A stretch of 64,000 bases of DNA from Bog-473 sp963766995 (GTDB taxonomy: Bacteria; Actinomycetota; Acidimicrobiia; Acidimicrobiales; RAAP-2): contig CAVYCE010000001.1 in assembly GCA_963766995.1 (NCBI GenBank), positions 124,001 to 188,000 on the forward strand, in the 5' to 3' direction. Position numbers and translations under genes: made by a program. The notes under the pieces were generated by a model. That model searched no databases, was not told the origin of the DNA, and was given only the letters and a program-made list of their open reading frames with translations. This document shows, piece by piece, positions 1-7,871 of this stretch (the first letter of the stretch is position 1; the number at the start of each line of letters is the position of its first letter).

Positions 1-267
1 GAAGCACAGGTGGCGGGCGTGTGGGAAGGACCTGGGGCCGAAGTGTGGACGCCAGTGGAACGCACGCTGCTCACCGCCACCGACGAATTCATCGATCAGT
101 TCGCAGTGAGCGAAGCCACCTGGAACGACCTCTCCTCCCACTTCGACAAGGCCCAGGTGCTCGAAGTGCTGTTCCTGGTGGGCGGCTACCAGTGCCTGGC
201 TGCCGTCCTCAACAGTGTCGGCTTGGAGCCGGGACTGCCCGACGGTCCGGGCCCGATCCCCACTTGA
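1..267 (+). CDS. carboxymuconolactone decarboxylase-family protein, C-terminal part (5' truncated)
   Basis: This frame is open from the first base and ends with TGA at 265-267, so the gene begins before the window and only its last 88 residues are seen. The visible part has the alpha-helical AhpD/CMD pattern typical of the family's second half: a segment PVERTLLTATDEFI, then TWNDLSSHF, then a VLFLVGGYQCLAAVLNSVG helix. The catalytic Cys-x-x-Cys or His of CMD/AhpD proteins would lie upstream and cannot be checked. Members act as decarboxylases or peroxidase-like redox proteins, and in actinobacterial catabolic clusters they are usually uncharacterised. It precedes a DapB-like oxidoreductase on the same strand with a 22-bp gap, so the two are probably co-transcribed. 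Confidence 0.7.
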   Translation, partial: EAQVAGVWEGPGAEVWTPVERTLLTATDEFIDQFAVSEATWNDLSSHFDKAQVLEVLFLVGGYQCLAAVLNSVGLEPGLPDGPGPIPT

Positions 268-289
268 TCGTCGGCGGGAGCATCGACCC

Positions 290-1369
290 TTGAATTCGGA
301 ACGTCTTCGAGTCATTCAGTGGGCTACCGGGAACACCGGACAGCGGTCACTGCGCGAAGTCATTCGGGACCCGTCACTCGAATTGGTCGGGGTGTTCGTC
401 TATGACGCCGAGAAGGACGGGGTCGACGCCGGCGACCTCTGCGGCGAGGGCCCGACCGGGATCACGTCCACCGTCGATCGTCACACCATTCTCAACATCG
501 AAGCCGACTGTTGCCTCTACATGGCCCGGGCCTCGGGCACCGGGCCATCACGGGCTGGACTGACCGAAGACGAACTGACCGACGATCTGGTAGAGCTGCT
601 CGAGCGTGGCATCAACGTAGTGACCACCTGCACCGACCTGATCGGTCGAGGGGCGGCTCTGAACGAGGGCAACCGTTCCCGCCTCTGGGACGCCTGTCGA
701 CGAGGTCACGCTTCGGTGTGGGCCAGTGGGAGCGACCCCGGGTTCATCACCGAGACCATTCCGCTGGCGCTTCTGTCGATACAACGACAGGTCGACCTCA
801 TTGAGATCGACGAATTCGGCGACCTTTCCCGTCGTCCGTCGCCGCACATGGTCATGGAGCAGATGGGGTTCGGGAAATCACCGGGCACAGTCGACCCCGA
901 TCGCCGAAAGAACCATCTCCTCGGAGCCTTTCAACCCGCCTTGACCGTCATGGCCGATCTGGCCGGGTTCGACATTGATGACTGGACGGCAGAAGGCGCC
1001 GTGGCCACGGCCAAGGAGCACTTGTCGATTGTGGCCGGCACCATCGAGCAGGGCACCATCGCCGCCCAGCGCATCACCGTCACCGGCCGTAGTCGGGGTG
1101 CTGATCGAGTGCGCTTCAATCAGTACACCTTCGTGGCGCTCGACGTGGAGCCGCCCTGGGAACTCCAGTCCACCGGATGGAGAGTTCGCATTCACGGCGA
1201 TGCGCCCATCGATCTGAGCATGCCCTTCCCCATCCCACTGGAAGAGCTGGCCGACATCGTGCCCGCGTTCAACGCCAACGGTCCGGTGAATGCCATTCCC
1301 TACGTCTGTGCCGCCCCCGCGGGCATCTTGACCACGCGGGATCTCCCCTACATGATCAGGCAGCGCTGA
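290..1369 (+). CDS. DapB-like NAD(P)-binding oxidoreductase (dihydrodipicolinate reductase N-terminal family)
   Basis: The 359-residue protein opens with a beta strand and glycine motif (RVIQWATGNTGQRSL), the Rossmann signature of the large actinobacterial group related to the DapB N-terminal domain and to 2,4-diaminopentanoate dehydrogenase. It is much longer than true DapB (about 250 residues) and there is no lysine-pathway neighbour, so a role in lysine synthesis is unlikely. Family members are predicted NAD(P)-dependent oxidoreductases of unknown substrate, common near lipid and steroid catabolic genes. I chose the TTG start at 290 because GGGAG lies about 9 bases upstream and translation from it begins directly before the Rossmann strand. 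The frame stays open further upstream to 215 but overlaps the previous gene. It converges on the crotonase gene with only 6 bases between stops. Confidence 0.75.
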   Translation: MNSERLRVIQWATGNTGQRSLREVIRDPSLELVGVFVYDAEKDGVDAGDLCGEGPTGITSTVDRHTILNIEADCCLYMARASGTGPSRAGLTEDELTDDLVELLERGINVVTTCTDLIGRGAALNEGNRSRLWDACRRGHASVWASGSDPGFITETIPLALLSIQRQVDLIEIDEFGDLSRRPSPHMVMEQMGFGKSPGTVDPDRRKNHLLGAFQPALTVMADLAGFDIDDWTAEGAVATAKEHLSIVAGTIEQGTIAAQRITVTGRSRGADRVRFNQYTFVALDVEPPWELQSTGWRVRIHGDAPIDLSMPFPIPLEELADIVPAFNANGPVNAIPYVCAAPAGILTTRDLPYMIRQR

Positions 1370-1375
1370 AGAAGC

Positions 1376-2134
1376 TCAGAAAACCGGCGGTCGTTTCTCG
1401 CTGCGAGCAGCGATCACTTCTTTGAACTCGGTCCCGCCGAGGGCCTCGACAAAGTGCGCCATCTCCTCGGTCATTCGACCGGCGATGGTGAGCACGTCTG
1501 AATGGAGGAGGGCCTTCGTGGTGCGGACCGCCTGAGGCGGCTGCAGGGCCAGCGTCGCCGCTGCTTCCCGGGCTGCTGGCAATACCGGTGAGGCCACGGC
1601 GTTGGCCAAACCCCACTCGGCCGCCTCGTGCCCGTTGATTTTGCGGCCAGCCAGCAGGATCTCGCTGGCGTGACGCTCGCCCACCACCCGGGGCAGGATC
1701 AGGCTCGACGCCGCCTCTGGAACCAGGCCCAGGGCGACGAATGGAGCCGAAAGCACGGCCGCAGGGTCGACATAAACAAGATCGCAGTGCAGCAGCATGG
1801 TCAGTCCCACGCCGATGGCCATGCCGTTGACGGCGGCGATCAACGGCACCTTGACCGTCATGATGGCGTTCAGGAATCGGGCGACCTGGTCGAGGTTGGC
1901 GCCGGTGGCAAATTCCTGCAGATCGTTGCCGGCCGTGAAGGCCTCTCCGCTACCGGTGAAGATCACCGCCGACACCCCGAGGTCGGCGTCCGCCGCCTCC
2001 AGCGTGTCGGCCATGGTGCGGTACATGCCTTGAGTGATGGCATTGCGCTTGTCAGGGCGGTTGAAGGTGACGATGACGATCCGTCCGTCCAGCTTTACCG
2101 TGACATCACCGCTCGGGACTGCGATCACGCTCAT
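1376..2134 (-). CDS. enoyl-CoA hydratase/isomerase (crotonase) family, ECI2-like
   Basis: The 252-residue length and fold signatures are those of crotonases: an N-terminal strand RIVIVTFNRPDKRNAIT, a CoA-binding GNDLQEFA segment, an oxyanion-hole region NGMAIGVGLT and LSAPFVALGLVPEAASSL. The last motif, APF..LGL.PE..SS, resembles peroxisomal delta3,delta2-enoyl-CoA isomerases, where the Glu of the PE pair is catalytic. The two Glu residues typical of classical hydratases are not both present. I therefore favour an isomerase over a hydratase, from motif reading only. It would move double bonds during beta-oxidation of an unsaturated acyl-CoA. It lies 10 bases after a MarR regulator gene on the same strand and probably shares its transcript. 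Confidence 0.85.
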   Translation of the reverse strand: MSVIAVPSGDVTVKLDGRIVIVTFNRPDKRNAITQGMYRTMADTLEAADADLGVSAVIFTGSGEAFTAGNDLQEFATGANLDQVARFLNAIMTVKVPLIAAVNGMAIGVGLTMLLHCDLVYVDPAAVLSAPFVALGLVPEAASSLILPRVVGERHASEILLAGRKINGHEAAEWGLANAVASPVLPAAREAAATLALQPPQAVRTTKALLHSDVLTIAGRMTEEMAHFVEALGGTEFKEVIAARSEKRPPVF

Positions 2135-2144
2135 CTGCGAATGG

Positions 2145-2708
2145 TCAGGCGCTGTGCGGCCACTGGTCGGCCCGACCGTCGGCCGAGAAGTCCCCAGCGT
2201 CCACCCGGATGGTGCGCAGCAGCGCGATGAGTGCTTCCATCTCGTCCTGGCTGAGCGGTATCGCTTCGTAGACCTTCTCGTTCAGCACATCAGTGGCCGC
2301 GGCCACCGTTTTGAGACCCTTGGCCGTGATCTCGGCCAGCGTGCTCCTGGCATCACTCGGATGTTGAAGGCGGCGCACCAGGTCGTCTGCCTCGAGGCGG
2401 TCGATCGCACTGGTGACCGTGGCCGGAGTGACCTGCAACCGTTCGCAGATCTGGGTCAGTGACAACTGGCCGCAGTCGGCGTTCCAGGCCAACCAGGCCA
2501 GGACTTCATAGCGGGCGAACGTCAGCTTGAACGGGCGGAGCACATCGTTGGCTTGGGCCAGGAAGAGTTGATGCGCCCGCATGACCGAGGTGACGGCCTG
2601 CATGCCGATGGCGGCCGATCCCCATCCCTTGGAAGTCCAGACTTCGCGGGCAGCAGCGACCGGATCGAAGGAGAGGGAGCGCGACGTCGCCACGGCCGCA
2701 TGGTACAC
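2145..2708 (-). CDS. MarR-family transcriptional regulator
   Basis: This is a 187-residue protein with a winged helix-turn-helix at roughly residues 75-130: LSLTQICERLQVTPATVTSAI is the recognition region, followed by the conserved wing motif RLQHPSDARSTLAEIT (the D-x-R wing of MarR proteins) and a C-terminal dimerisation helix. MarR proteins usually repress nearby genes and release DNA on binding aromatic or CoA-linked ligands. The gene lies between a SnoaL-like gene upstream and a crotonase downstream on the same strand and may control that set. The start is a GTG at 2708; another in-frame GTG 15 bases downstream is equally possible because neither has a strong ribosome-binding site. Confidence 0.9.
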   Translation of the reverse strand: MYHAAVATSRSLSFDPVAAAREVWTSKGWGSAAIGMQAVTSVMRAHQLFLAQANDVLRPFKLTFARYEVLAWLAWNADCGQLSLTQICERLQVTPATVTSAIDRLEADDLVRRLQHPSDARSTLAEITAKGLKTVAAATDVLNEKVYEAIPLSQDEMEALIALLRTIRVDAGDFSADGRADQWPHSA

Positions 2709-2725
2709 GGAGCGTCGTTTTGGAG

Positions 2726-3238
2726 TCAGACCCCAGCCTGACCGTCTGGCGCAGCGACGTCGGGACCCGTGCGGTGGTCGTAACTCGGATCCTGGCCATC
2801 CCGGCTGGCGGTCCAGTACGCAGTGGGGTCATCGCCGGCGGGCGACTGGTCGGGGACAACGCGCCGGTACTTGAGCTTCCAGCTGCCGTTTTCCTTGACG
2901 AAGTAGTCGATGTAACGACCGCAGCCGTTGACCACCACAGAGCCCACCCCGCCCTGGAAGGTCCAATACGTCTCACCCCACGCCTGCCGGCCATCGTCGT
3001 GCAGCTCGAACACGGACTGCCCGATGAGGTGGTGCATGAAGCTGAAGAGGCGCGAGCCGCAGATATAATCGGCGAATTCCCGGCCTGTTCCCTTGAAGGA
3101 ACCGTGGTCGTCAAACGAGTCCTCGGCGTAACACGAGACGATCCGCTCCCGGTCGGCCCGGTCCACCGCCGAGGCCACCATGGAAACCAGCTCGGAGAGC
3201 TCGTTTTTGTCCATCCAACGCTGTATCTGATTGTCCAT
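2726..3238 (-). CDS. SnoaL/NTF2-like cone-fold protein
   Basis: The 170-residue protein has the NTF2-like pattern: N-terminal helices (ELVSMVASAVDRADRERIVS), then CYAEDSFDDHGSFKG, a central strand ending in FMHHLIGQSVFEL, and a final strand pair SWKLKYRRVVPDQSP. The arrangement Asp-His plus a later HH pair is like SnoaL_4 and the ketosteroid-isomerase or dehydratase subgroup common in sterol and aromatic catabolism clusters. Function cannot be fixed from sequence: isomerase, dehydratase or a small oxygenase subunit are possible. I chose the ATG at 3238 because GAGAG precedes it closely; the frame is open 66 bases further upstream without a good site. It diverges from the amidohydrolase operon and sits 17 bases before the MarR gene. 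Confidence 0.75.
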   Translation of the reverse strand: MDNQIQRWMDKNELSELVSMVASAVDRADRERIVSCYAEDSFDDHGSFKGTGREFADYICGSRLFSFMHHLIGQSVFELHDDGRQAWGETYWTFQGGVGSVVVNGCGRYIDYFVKENGSWKLKYRRVVPDQSPAGDDPTAYWTASRDGQDPSYDHRTGPDVAAPDGQAGV

Positions 3239-3305
3239 CTCTCTTGCACCTCGCTCCGTCCCGACGGGTTGATCCGGCTCCCTCACCAGGCCGAACCTTG
3301 ACAAA

Positions 3306-3321
3306 ACTACGACGTCGAAGT
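3306..3321. promoter_or_regulatory. candidate operator palindrome in divergent promoter region
   Basis: The 16-bp sequence ACTACGACGTCGAAGT is an inverted repeat centred on GACGTC with one mismatched pair. It sits in the 140-bp space between the divergent SnoaL-like gene and the amidohydrolase operon, 58 bases before the operon's start codon. A MarR-type regulator encoded at 2145-2708 is a natural candidate to bind it. No promoter elements could be assigned with confidence. Confidence 0.35.
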
Positions 3322-3378
3322 ATTACCAGTGAGGCAACTTCGCATCCACTGCCGACCTCTTCGATTGGAGAGCATCCC

Positions 3379-4557
3379 ATGGCGCCCCAGGCCGACACGC
3401 TCGAGCTGTACCCGCCCGGTGGACCGGGAGCGCCCAAAGATCGGCAGGGCCACGCCGGGGGCACGACGAGCGGACTGCCGGCCGGCACGAAAGTCTTCTC
3501 GGCCGACAACCACATCTCACTCTCCGAAGACATCTTCATTGAGCGCGCTCCCGAGTCCATGAAGGACCGGGTCCCGCGGGTGGTCAACGAGGACGACGCC
3601 TGGACCATGACCGTGGGCGGCAAGCCGCTGTTGCCGCCGGGCTTCACCGGTGTCCTCATGCAATACGACCCGCTGGCCGGTTCGAGCACGGGTGAACTCG
3701 ATGTTCGCCTTGACCAGCTCGAGACCGACGGCGTGTCCAGGGAGCTGGCCTTCCCCAACGCGCTGCTCGGCTTGATGGGCTATCCGGACCTCGAAGCGAG
3801 AGAGCTGTCCTTCCGGATCTACAACGAGTACCTATCCGAACTCCAGGAACGCTCGAACAACCGGTTCTACGGCGTCGGCCTCATCAACTGGTGGGACGGG
3901 GATGGGGCAGCCAACACGCTGGCCGAACTCAAGTCACTCGGCATCAAGACCTTCTGGCTGCCGCTCAAGGCAGGCAACAACGCCGACGGCAAGGCCATTG
4001 ACTACAACAGCCGGCACATGACGCCGATATGGGAGGCCATCGAGGCATCGGGCATCCCGGTGTCACACCACATCGGCGAGGGCATGATCTCGGCCCCATG
4101 CGCCCAGAACGGGTACGCCGTGAGCATGGTCCACAACGCGGCTCCGTTCCGGGAGATGTTCGGCCGCTATGTCTGCAGCGGCCTGCTCGACCGGCACAAA
4201 GGTCTGAAGGTGGGCTGGTTCGAAGGCGGCATCAACTGGGTGCCCTCGGCCATCCAAGATGCCGAACACATGTACACCTCGTACCACCACACCGCCAACG
4301 TCGAGCTGGAGCAAACCCCGCAGTACTACTGGGACCATCACATGTACGCCGCCTTCATGATCGACCCCTTGGGTCTGGACCTGATCGACCGCATCGGCCG
4401 CAACAAGGTCATGTGGTCGACTGACTTCCCCCACATTGAGAGCACCTTCGGCTACTCGGAGAAGTCACTGACATCGGTGGTGGAGAAGCTCGGCCCCGAC
4501 GATGCCTCCCGCGTCGTCAGCCAGAACGTCCTCGACTACCTCGGCCTCCCGGCTTGA
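3379..4557 (+). CDS. amidohydrolase family 2 (COG2159) protein
   Basis: This 392-residue protein has the amidohydrolase_2 layout. An N-terminal strand FSADNHISL carries D-x-H in place of the usual H-x-H, His residues occur in VSHHIGEG in the middle, and the C-terminal motif WSTDFPHIEST carries the conserved metal-binding Asp. Family members are TIM-barrel metal-dependent hydrolases or non-oxidative decarboxylases. The D-x-H start is typical of a subgroup frequent in mycobacterial and acidimicrobial lipid catabolism, of unknown substrate. Start at ATG 3379 is supported by TTGGAGAG about 10 bases upstream. It is the first gene of a seven-gene operon: its stop overlaps the TTG start of the M24 peptidase gene by 4 bases (TTGA), suggesting translational coupling. 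Confidence 0.85.
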   Translation: MAPQADTLELYPPGGPGAPKDRQGHAGGTTSGLPAGTKVFSADNHISLSEDIFIERAPESMKDRVPRVVNEDDAWTMTVGGKPLLPPGFTGVLMQYDPLAGSSTGELDVRLDQLETDGVSRELAFPNALLGLMGYPDLEARELSFRIYNEYLSELQERSNNRFYGVGLINWWDGDGAANTLAELKSLGIKTFWLPLKAGNNADGKAIDYNSRHMTPIWEAIEASGIPVSHHIGEGMISAPCAQNGYAVSMVHNAAPFREMFGRYVCSGLLDRHKGLKVGWFEGGINWVPSAIQDAEHMYTSYHHTANVELEQTPQYYWDHHMYAAFMIDPLGLDLIDRIGRNKVMWSTDFPHIESTFGYSEKSLTSVVEKLGPDDASRVVSQNVLDYLGLPA

Positions 4558-5768
4558 GCACCACGCTGACGATTCCGACGGACCCCAGTCGGGTCCGCAT
4601 GCAACGCGACCGCTGGGTCAAGCTCCAGGCCTCGATGGCCGAGCAAGGGGTGGGCACCATGGTGCTCCTCGGCAACAGCAACGTCTCCTATGCCACCGGA
4701 GCCAGCTGGCCACTGGCCGACCCCGGTCGAGCCAACATCGATCGGCCGGCCGCCGTCGTCATCGCCGGTGACGATGCACCCCACTTCTTCAGCGCCCAGG
4801 GCGCACTGGTCGCCGACGAACTGTCCATCCCAGCGGACCACCTGCACCATCCGGTGTTCGCTGAATGCGACGAGGGCGCCGAATCGTTCTGCCGGTCACT
4901 TGGCGCCCTGATGCCCAGTGAGGGCCGCTTAGCCATCGACGAATTCCCGGGCGCCATGCGCCGCCAGTTCGCCGAGTGCTTCCCCGATGCCCGACCGGCC
5001 AGTTCCGACGAGGTGGTCGGTGCCTGCAAGCTCATCAAGACTCCGGATGAACTTGGCTTCATGCGGGAGGCCCTACGCATCACCGAGCAAGCCATCGCTC
5101 CCGTCCAAGCCGCACTGGCCCCGGGCATCCGGCAGAGCGACCTCACCGCCGTGTTCCTGCGGGCCGTGTTCGATCTCGGGGCTGAGGCCAACATTTTGGA
5201 TCCCATCTGGCAGGTCATGCCCAAGGAAATGGCCGACGGGCCCTGGACCACACACGGGGATATCGCCTGCCCGTTGCTCACCACCGAGCGCGAGCTGGAG
5301 AAGGGCGATGTGCTCTGGGTCGACACCGGGATCAGCTATGCCGGGTTCTCCTCCGACTTCGGCCGGACCTGGGTGGTCGGCGAGGACCCCAGCCCACAGC
5401 AGAAGGAGCAGTACCGCACGTGGCGCCAGATCATTGATGCCGTTTTCGCACAGGTCCGAGCCGGAGCCACCGGGGCCGATCTCACCCGGGCTGCTCTCGA
5501 GGTCACGGGCGGGCACCGCCCCTGGATGCACCACTTCTATCTCTGCCACGGCCTGGGCATTGAGAGCGCCGAATCGCCTTTCATCGGCACCGACCTGGGT
5601 GACGCCTATGACGAACGGCAAGTACTCCAGACCGGCATGGTCGTCGTCTTCGAGCCCCTGGTCTGGCAGGACGGCGCCAGCGGCTATCGGGCCGAAGAAG
5701 TGGTGGCCATCACCGAGGACGGTTTTCTCCCCATGACCGACTACCCGTACGACCCCTATGCCGACTGA
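4554..5768 (+). CDS. M24 family metallopeptidase (Xaa-Pro aminopeptidase/creatinase fold), intact metal site
   Basis: The 404-residue protein has an N-terminal creatinase-like domain (about 1-160) and a C-terminal pita-bread M24 domain. All five di-metal ligands expected for the family are visible: Asp257 and Asp268 in VDTGISYAGFSSDFGRTW, His332 in CHGLGIES, Glu367 in VVFEPLVW and Glu381/382 in YRAEEVVAI. It should therefore be an active amidase or aminopeptidase, cutting an Xaa-Pro or related C-N bond. In catabolic operons such proteins may instead hydrolyse non-peptide substrates, as creatinase does. The TTG start at 4554 overlaps the stop of the preceding amidohydrolase gene. The 3' end overlaps its degenerate paralogue by 11 bases, so the two are surely co-translated. 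Confidence 0.88.
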   Translation: MSTTLTIPTDPSRVRMQRDRWVKLQASMAEQGVGTMVLLGNSNVSYATGASWPLADPGRANIDRPAAVVIAGDDAPHFFSAQGALVADELSIPADHLHHPVFAECDEGAESFCRSLGALMPSEGRLAIDEFPGAMRRQFAECFPDARPASSDEVVGACKLIKTPDELGFMREALRITEQAIAPVQAALAPGIRQSDLTAVFLRAVFDLGAEANILDPIWQVMPKEMADGPWTTHGDIACPLLTTERELEKGDVLWVDTGISYAGFSSDFGRTWVVGEDPSPQQKEQYRTWRQIIDAVFAQVRAGATGADLTRAALEVTGGHRPWMHHFYLCHGLGIESAESPFIGTDLGDAYDERQVLQTGMVVVFEPLVWQDGASGYRAEEVVAITEDGFLPMTDYPYDPYAD

Positions 5769-6879
5769 CGTCCTACCCGACGAGATGCACCTGCGGCAGG
5801 CGCGCCGTGAGCGAGCCTTCGCCCACATGGAGGCGCACGACGTCGACGTCCTCCTGCTCGGGCGGGAGGCCAACGCCCGCTACTTCACCGGCGCCCCGCG
5901 CTTGTGGACGGCCGGGACCCGCCAGTACGGCCCGGGCTGTGTGGCCGTGCGCTCCACCCGCTCCATTCACCTCATCAGCACCTGGGATGAAGGCATGCCC
6001 GAGGAGATCCCCCACGAGAACCTCTTCGGCATCACGTGGAACCCGGGCAACCTCTTCGCCTGGCTCCAGGCCATTGACGGGGTCGCCGCGGCCAAGTGCA
6101 TCGGCACCGACTCCCTGACTCCCCGTTTCGGCCAGATGCTGCCCAAACTCTTCCCGGACGCCGAATTCATGGATGCCGAACCGCTGCTCGAGGCGGCCCG
6201 GCGGATCAAGACGCCCGAGGAGATTGATGCGCTTCGGGTGGCCGCGTCGGTCACCCAAACGTCGTTGGCGGCGGCCATCGACGCCCTCCGACCCGGTGTC
6301 ACCACCAGGCATCTGACCGCCGTCTTCATGGAGACGATGTCGGCCAACGGTGTCACCACTCCGGCCACCCAGCGGGTGGCTTGGGTCAGCCGAGGTCCTC
6401 TCCCTTCCTGCCCCACCTGGGTTGAAGAGGAAGTCGGTCCCGACGACCTGGTGACCTTCGACGGCGGCGTGGTGGCCGGAGGTTACATGGCCGAGATCGG
6501 TCGAACCTGGCCCGCTGATGCCAGCCGCAGGCACAAGGCGCAGCAGTTGTCCCAGAAATCAGACGACCTGTGGGGCGCACTCTTGACCGCCTGCCAACCG
6601 GGAGCCTCATGTGCCGGACTCCTGGAGGCCTACGCGTCGGTCGGACAGGCGGCCCCGCCCCTACCCATCGCTTTTGGTCTCGGCCTCGGCTTCGACGTGC
6701 CGGTGGTCAGCGCCCATCTCCCGAAGTCGGCGGCGAACGAAACGTTCGAGCCCGGAATGGTACTCGCCGTCTCCGCCCACGTCGACGATGGCGTCCGCAG
6801 CATTCTCCGCAAGGAGATCGTCCACATTCAGGACGCCGGGCCCACCCTCCTCTCCACCAGCCCGCTCTGGCGGGCCTGA
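5758..6879 (+). CDS. M24-like protein with degenerate metal site (predicted pseudoenzyme)
   Basis: At 373 residues this is a paralogue of the preceding M24 gene, with the same two-domain layout and matching landmarks (ARYFTGAPRLW, ARRIKTPEEIDALR). The metal site has decayed. Asp235 in FDGG is kept, but the second Asp is Glu246 in MAEIGRTW. The His position is Leu (FGLGLGFD, residues 306-313), the first Glu is Ser339 in MVLAVSAH, and only the last Glu (353, RKEIVHI) remains. The reading frame is intact and the ATG start overlaps the upstream gene by 11 bases, so it is not a random pseudogene. A regulatory or structural partner of the intact M24 protein, possibly a heteromer, is my inference. 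Loss of di-metal catalysis is a prediction from alignment by eye. Confidence 0.8.
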   Translation: MPTDVLPDEMHLRQARRERAFAHMEAHDVDVLLLGREANARYFTGAPRLWTAGTRQYGPGCVAVRSTRSIHLISTWDEGMPEEIPHENLFGITWNPGNLFAWLQAIDGVAAAKCIGTDSLTPRFGQMLPKLFPDAEFMDAEPLLEAARRIKTPEEIDALRVAASVTQTSLAAAIDALRPGVTTRHLTAVFMETMSANGVTTPATQRVAWVSRGPLPSCPTWVEEEVGPDDLVTFDGGVVAGGYMAEIGRTWPADASRRHKAQQLSQKSDDLWGALLTACQPGASCAGLLEAYASVGQAAPPLPIAFGLGLGFDVPVVSAHLPKSAANETFEPGMVLAVSAHVDDGVRSILRKEIVHIQDAGPTLLSTSPLWRA

Positions 6880-6900
6880 GCCTTCACGAAAGAGGCATTC

Positions 6901-7863
6901 ATGACGGACCACGAACTGCCGACTCCCGAGGAGATCATCCTCTACGAGAAAGACCCGGCCACCAAGATCGCCACCATCACGTTCAACCGACCCGAGTTGC
7001 TGAACGCGCCCACCATCGGCGCCCGGCTGCGCTACGCCCACTGCCTCGACCTGGCCAACATTGATGACGACGTCAAGGTCTTGATCATCCGTGGCGCCGG
7101 CGACGATCTGGGCACCGGAGCGGACCTGCCCGAGCTGAACGCGTTGATGGAGGAGGGACCGCACGCGTCGCTGCGCGAAGAATTCTCACTCCACGACGAG
7201 GACGTGAGTTACCCACCACCCCGTTCCTACCGAGCGAGATCATCCTTGAGCCAGTGGTACGCCGACCCCCGGGGTGGTTGTCGCACGTTGGCCGATTTCA
7301 AGAAGATCAGCATCGTGGAAGCCAAGGGCTACTGCTACGGCTGGCACTTCTACCAAACAGCCGACGCCGACTTGGTCGTGGCATCGGACGACGCTCTGTT
7401 CGGACACCCGGCCTTCCGTTACGTGGGCTGGGGTCCCCGCATGTGGTCGTGGGCCATGACCATGGGCATCCGCAAGTTCCAGGAGATGGTCTTCACCGGT
7501 CGCCCCTTCACGGCGCAGGAGATGGCGGAGTGCAACTTCGTCAACAGCGTGGTGCCCCGCGATCAGCTTGAGGCCGAGGTCAACAAGTACGCCACCGCCT
7601 GTTCACTGTCCCGGCCCACCGATGCCGTCGTCATGCAGAAGGAATTCTTCAAAATGATGAAGCAGCATCAGGGTGAGTACATGGGGAGCATCCTCAGCTC
7701 GTTCCTCGAATCGTTGGGCGGCCAGGTGAAGCCGGACGGCGAAGACCTGATGTTGGGGGCCAAGGCCTATGGCGAAGGGCTGAACAACGCCGTCAAGAAC
7801 AACGACGCCAACTACCCACCGGAGTGGCGGCTCAGCAAGTCCGGTCGAGCCAAGCCCGAATAG
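6901..7863 (+). CDS. crotonase-fold protein lacking both hydratase glutamates
   Basis: The 320-residue protein belongs to the enoyl-CoA hydratase/isomerase family by its start (KIATITFNRPELLNAPTIG), the GAGDDLGTGADLPEL loop and the VEAKGYCYGWHFYQTADADL segment. It is longer than usual (about 260), with an insert near residues 80-125 rich in Ser, Arg and Tyr. Where hydratases have Glu in GGGcE and in PEv.lGl, this protein shows GYCYGWHFYQTAD and FGHPAFRYVGWGP, so both catalytic Glu residues are absent. It may be a ring-cleaving, decarboxylating or CoA-thioester hydrolysing crotonase. Start ATG 6901 has AAAGAGG upstream. It lies between the M24 pair and the double CoA-transferase in one operon. 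Confidence 0.8.
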   Translation: MTDHELPTPEEIILYEKDPATKIATITFNRPELLNAPTIGARLRYAHCLDLANIDDDVKVLIIRGAGDDLGTGADLPELNALMEEGPHASLREEFSLHDEDVSYPPPRSYRARSSLSQWYADPRGGCRTLADFKKISIVEAKGYCYGWHFYQTADADLVVASDDALFGHPAFRYVGWGPRMWSWAMTMGIRKFQEMVFTGRPFTAQEMAECNFVNSVVPRDQLEAEVNKYATACSLSRPTDAVVMQKEFFKMMKQHQGEYMGSILSSFLESLGGQVKPDGEDLMLGAKAYGEGLNNAVKNNDANYPPEWRLSKSGRAKPE

Positions 7864-7871
7864 AACAACTG

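Noticed and set aside
290..1369. Lysine biosynthesis dapB
   Set aside because: The protein is over 100 residues longer than DapB and sits in a catabolic context; only the N-terminal Rossmann pattern is shared.
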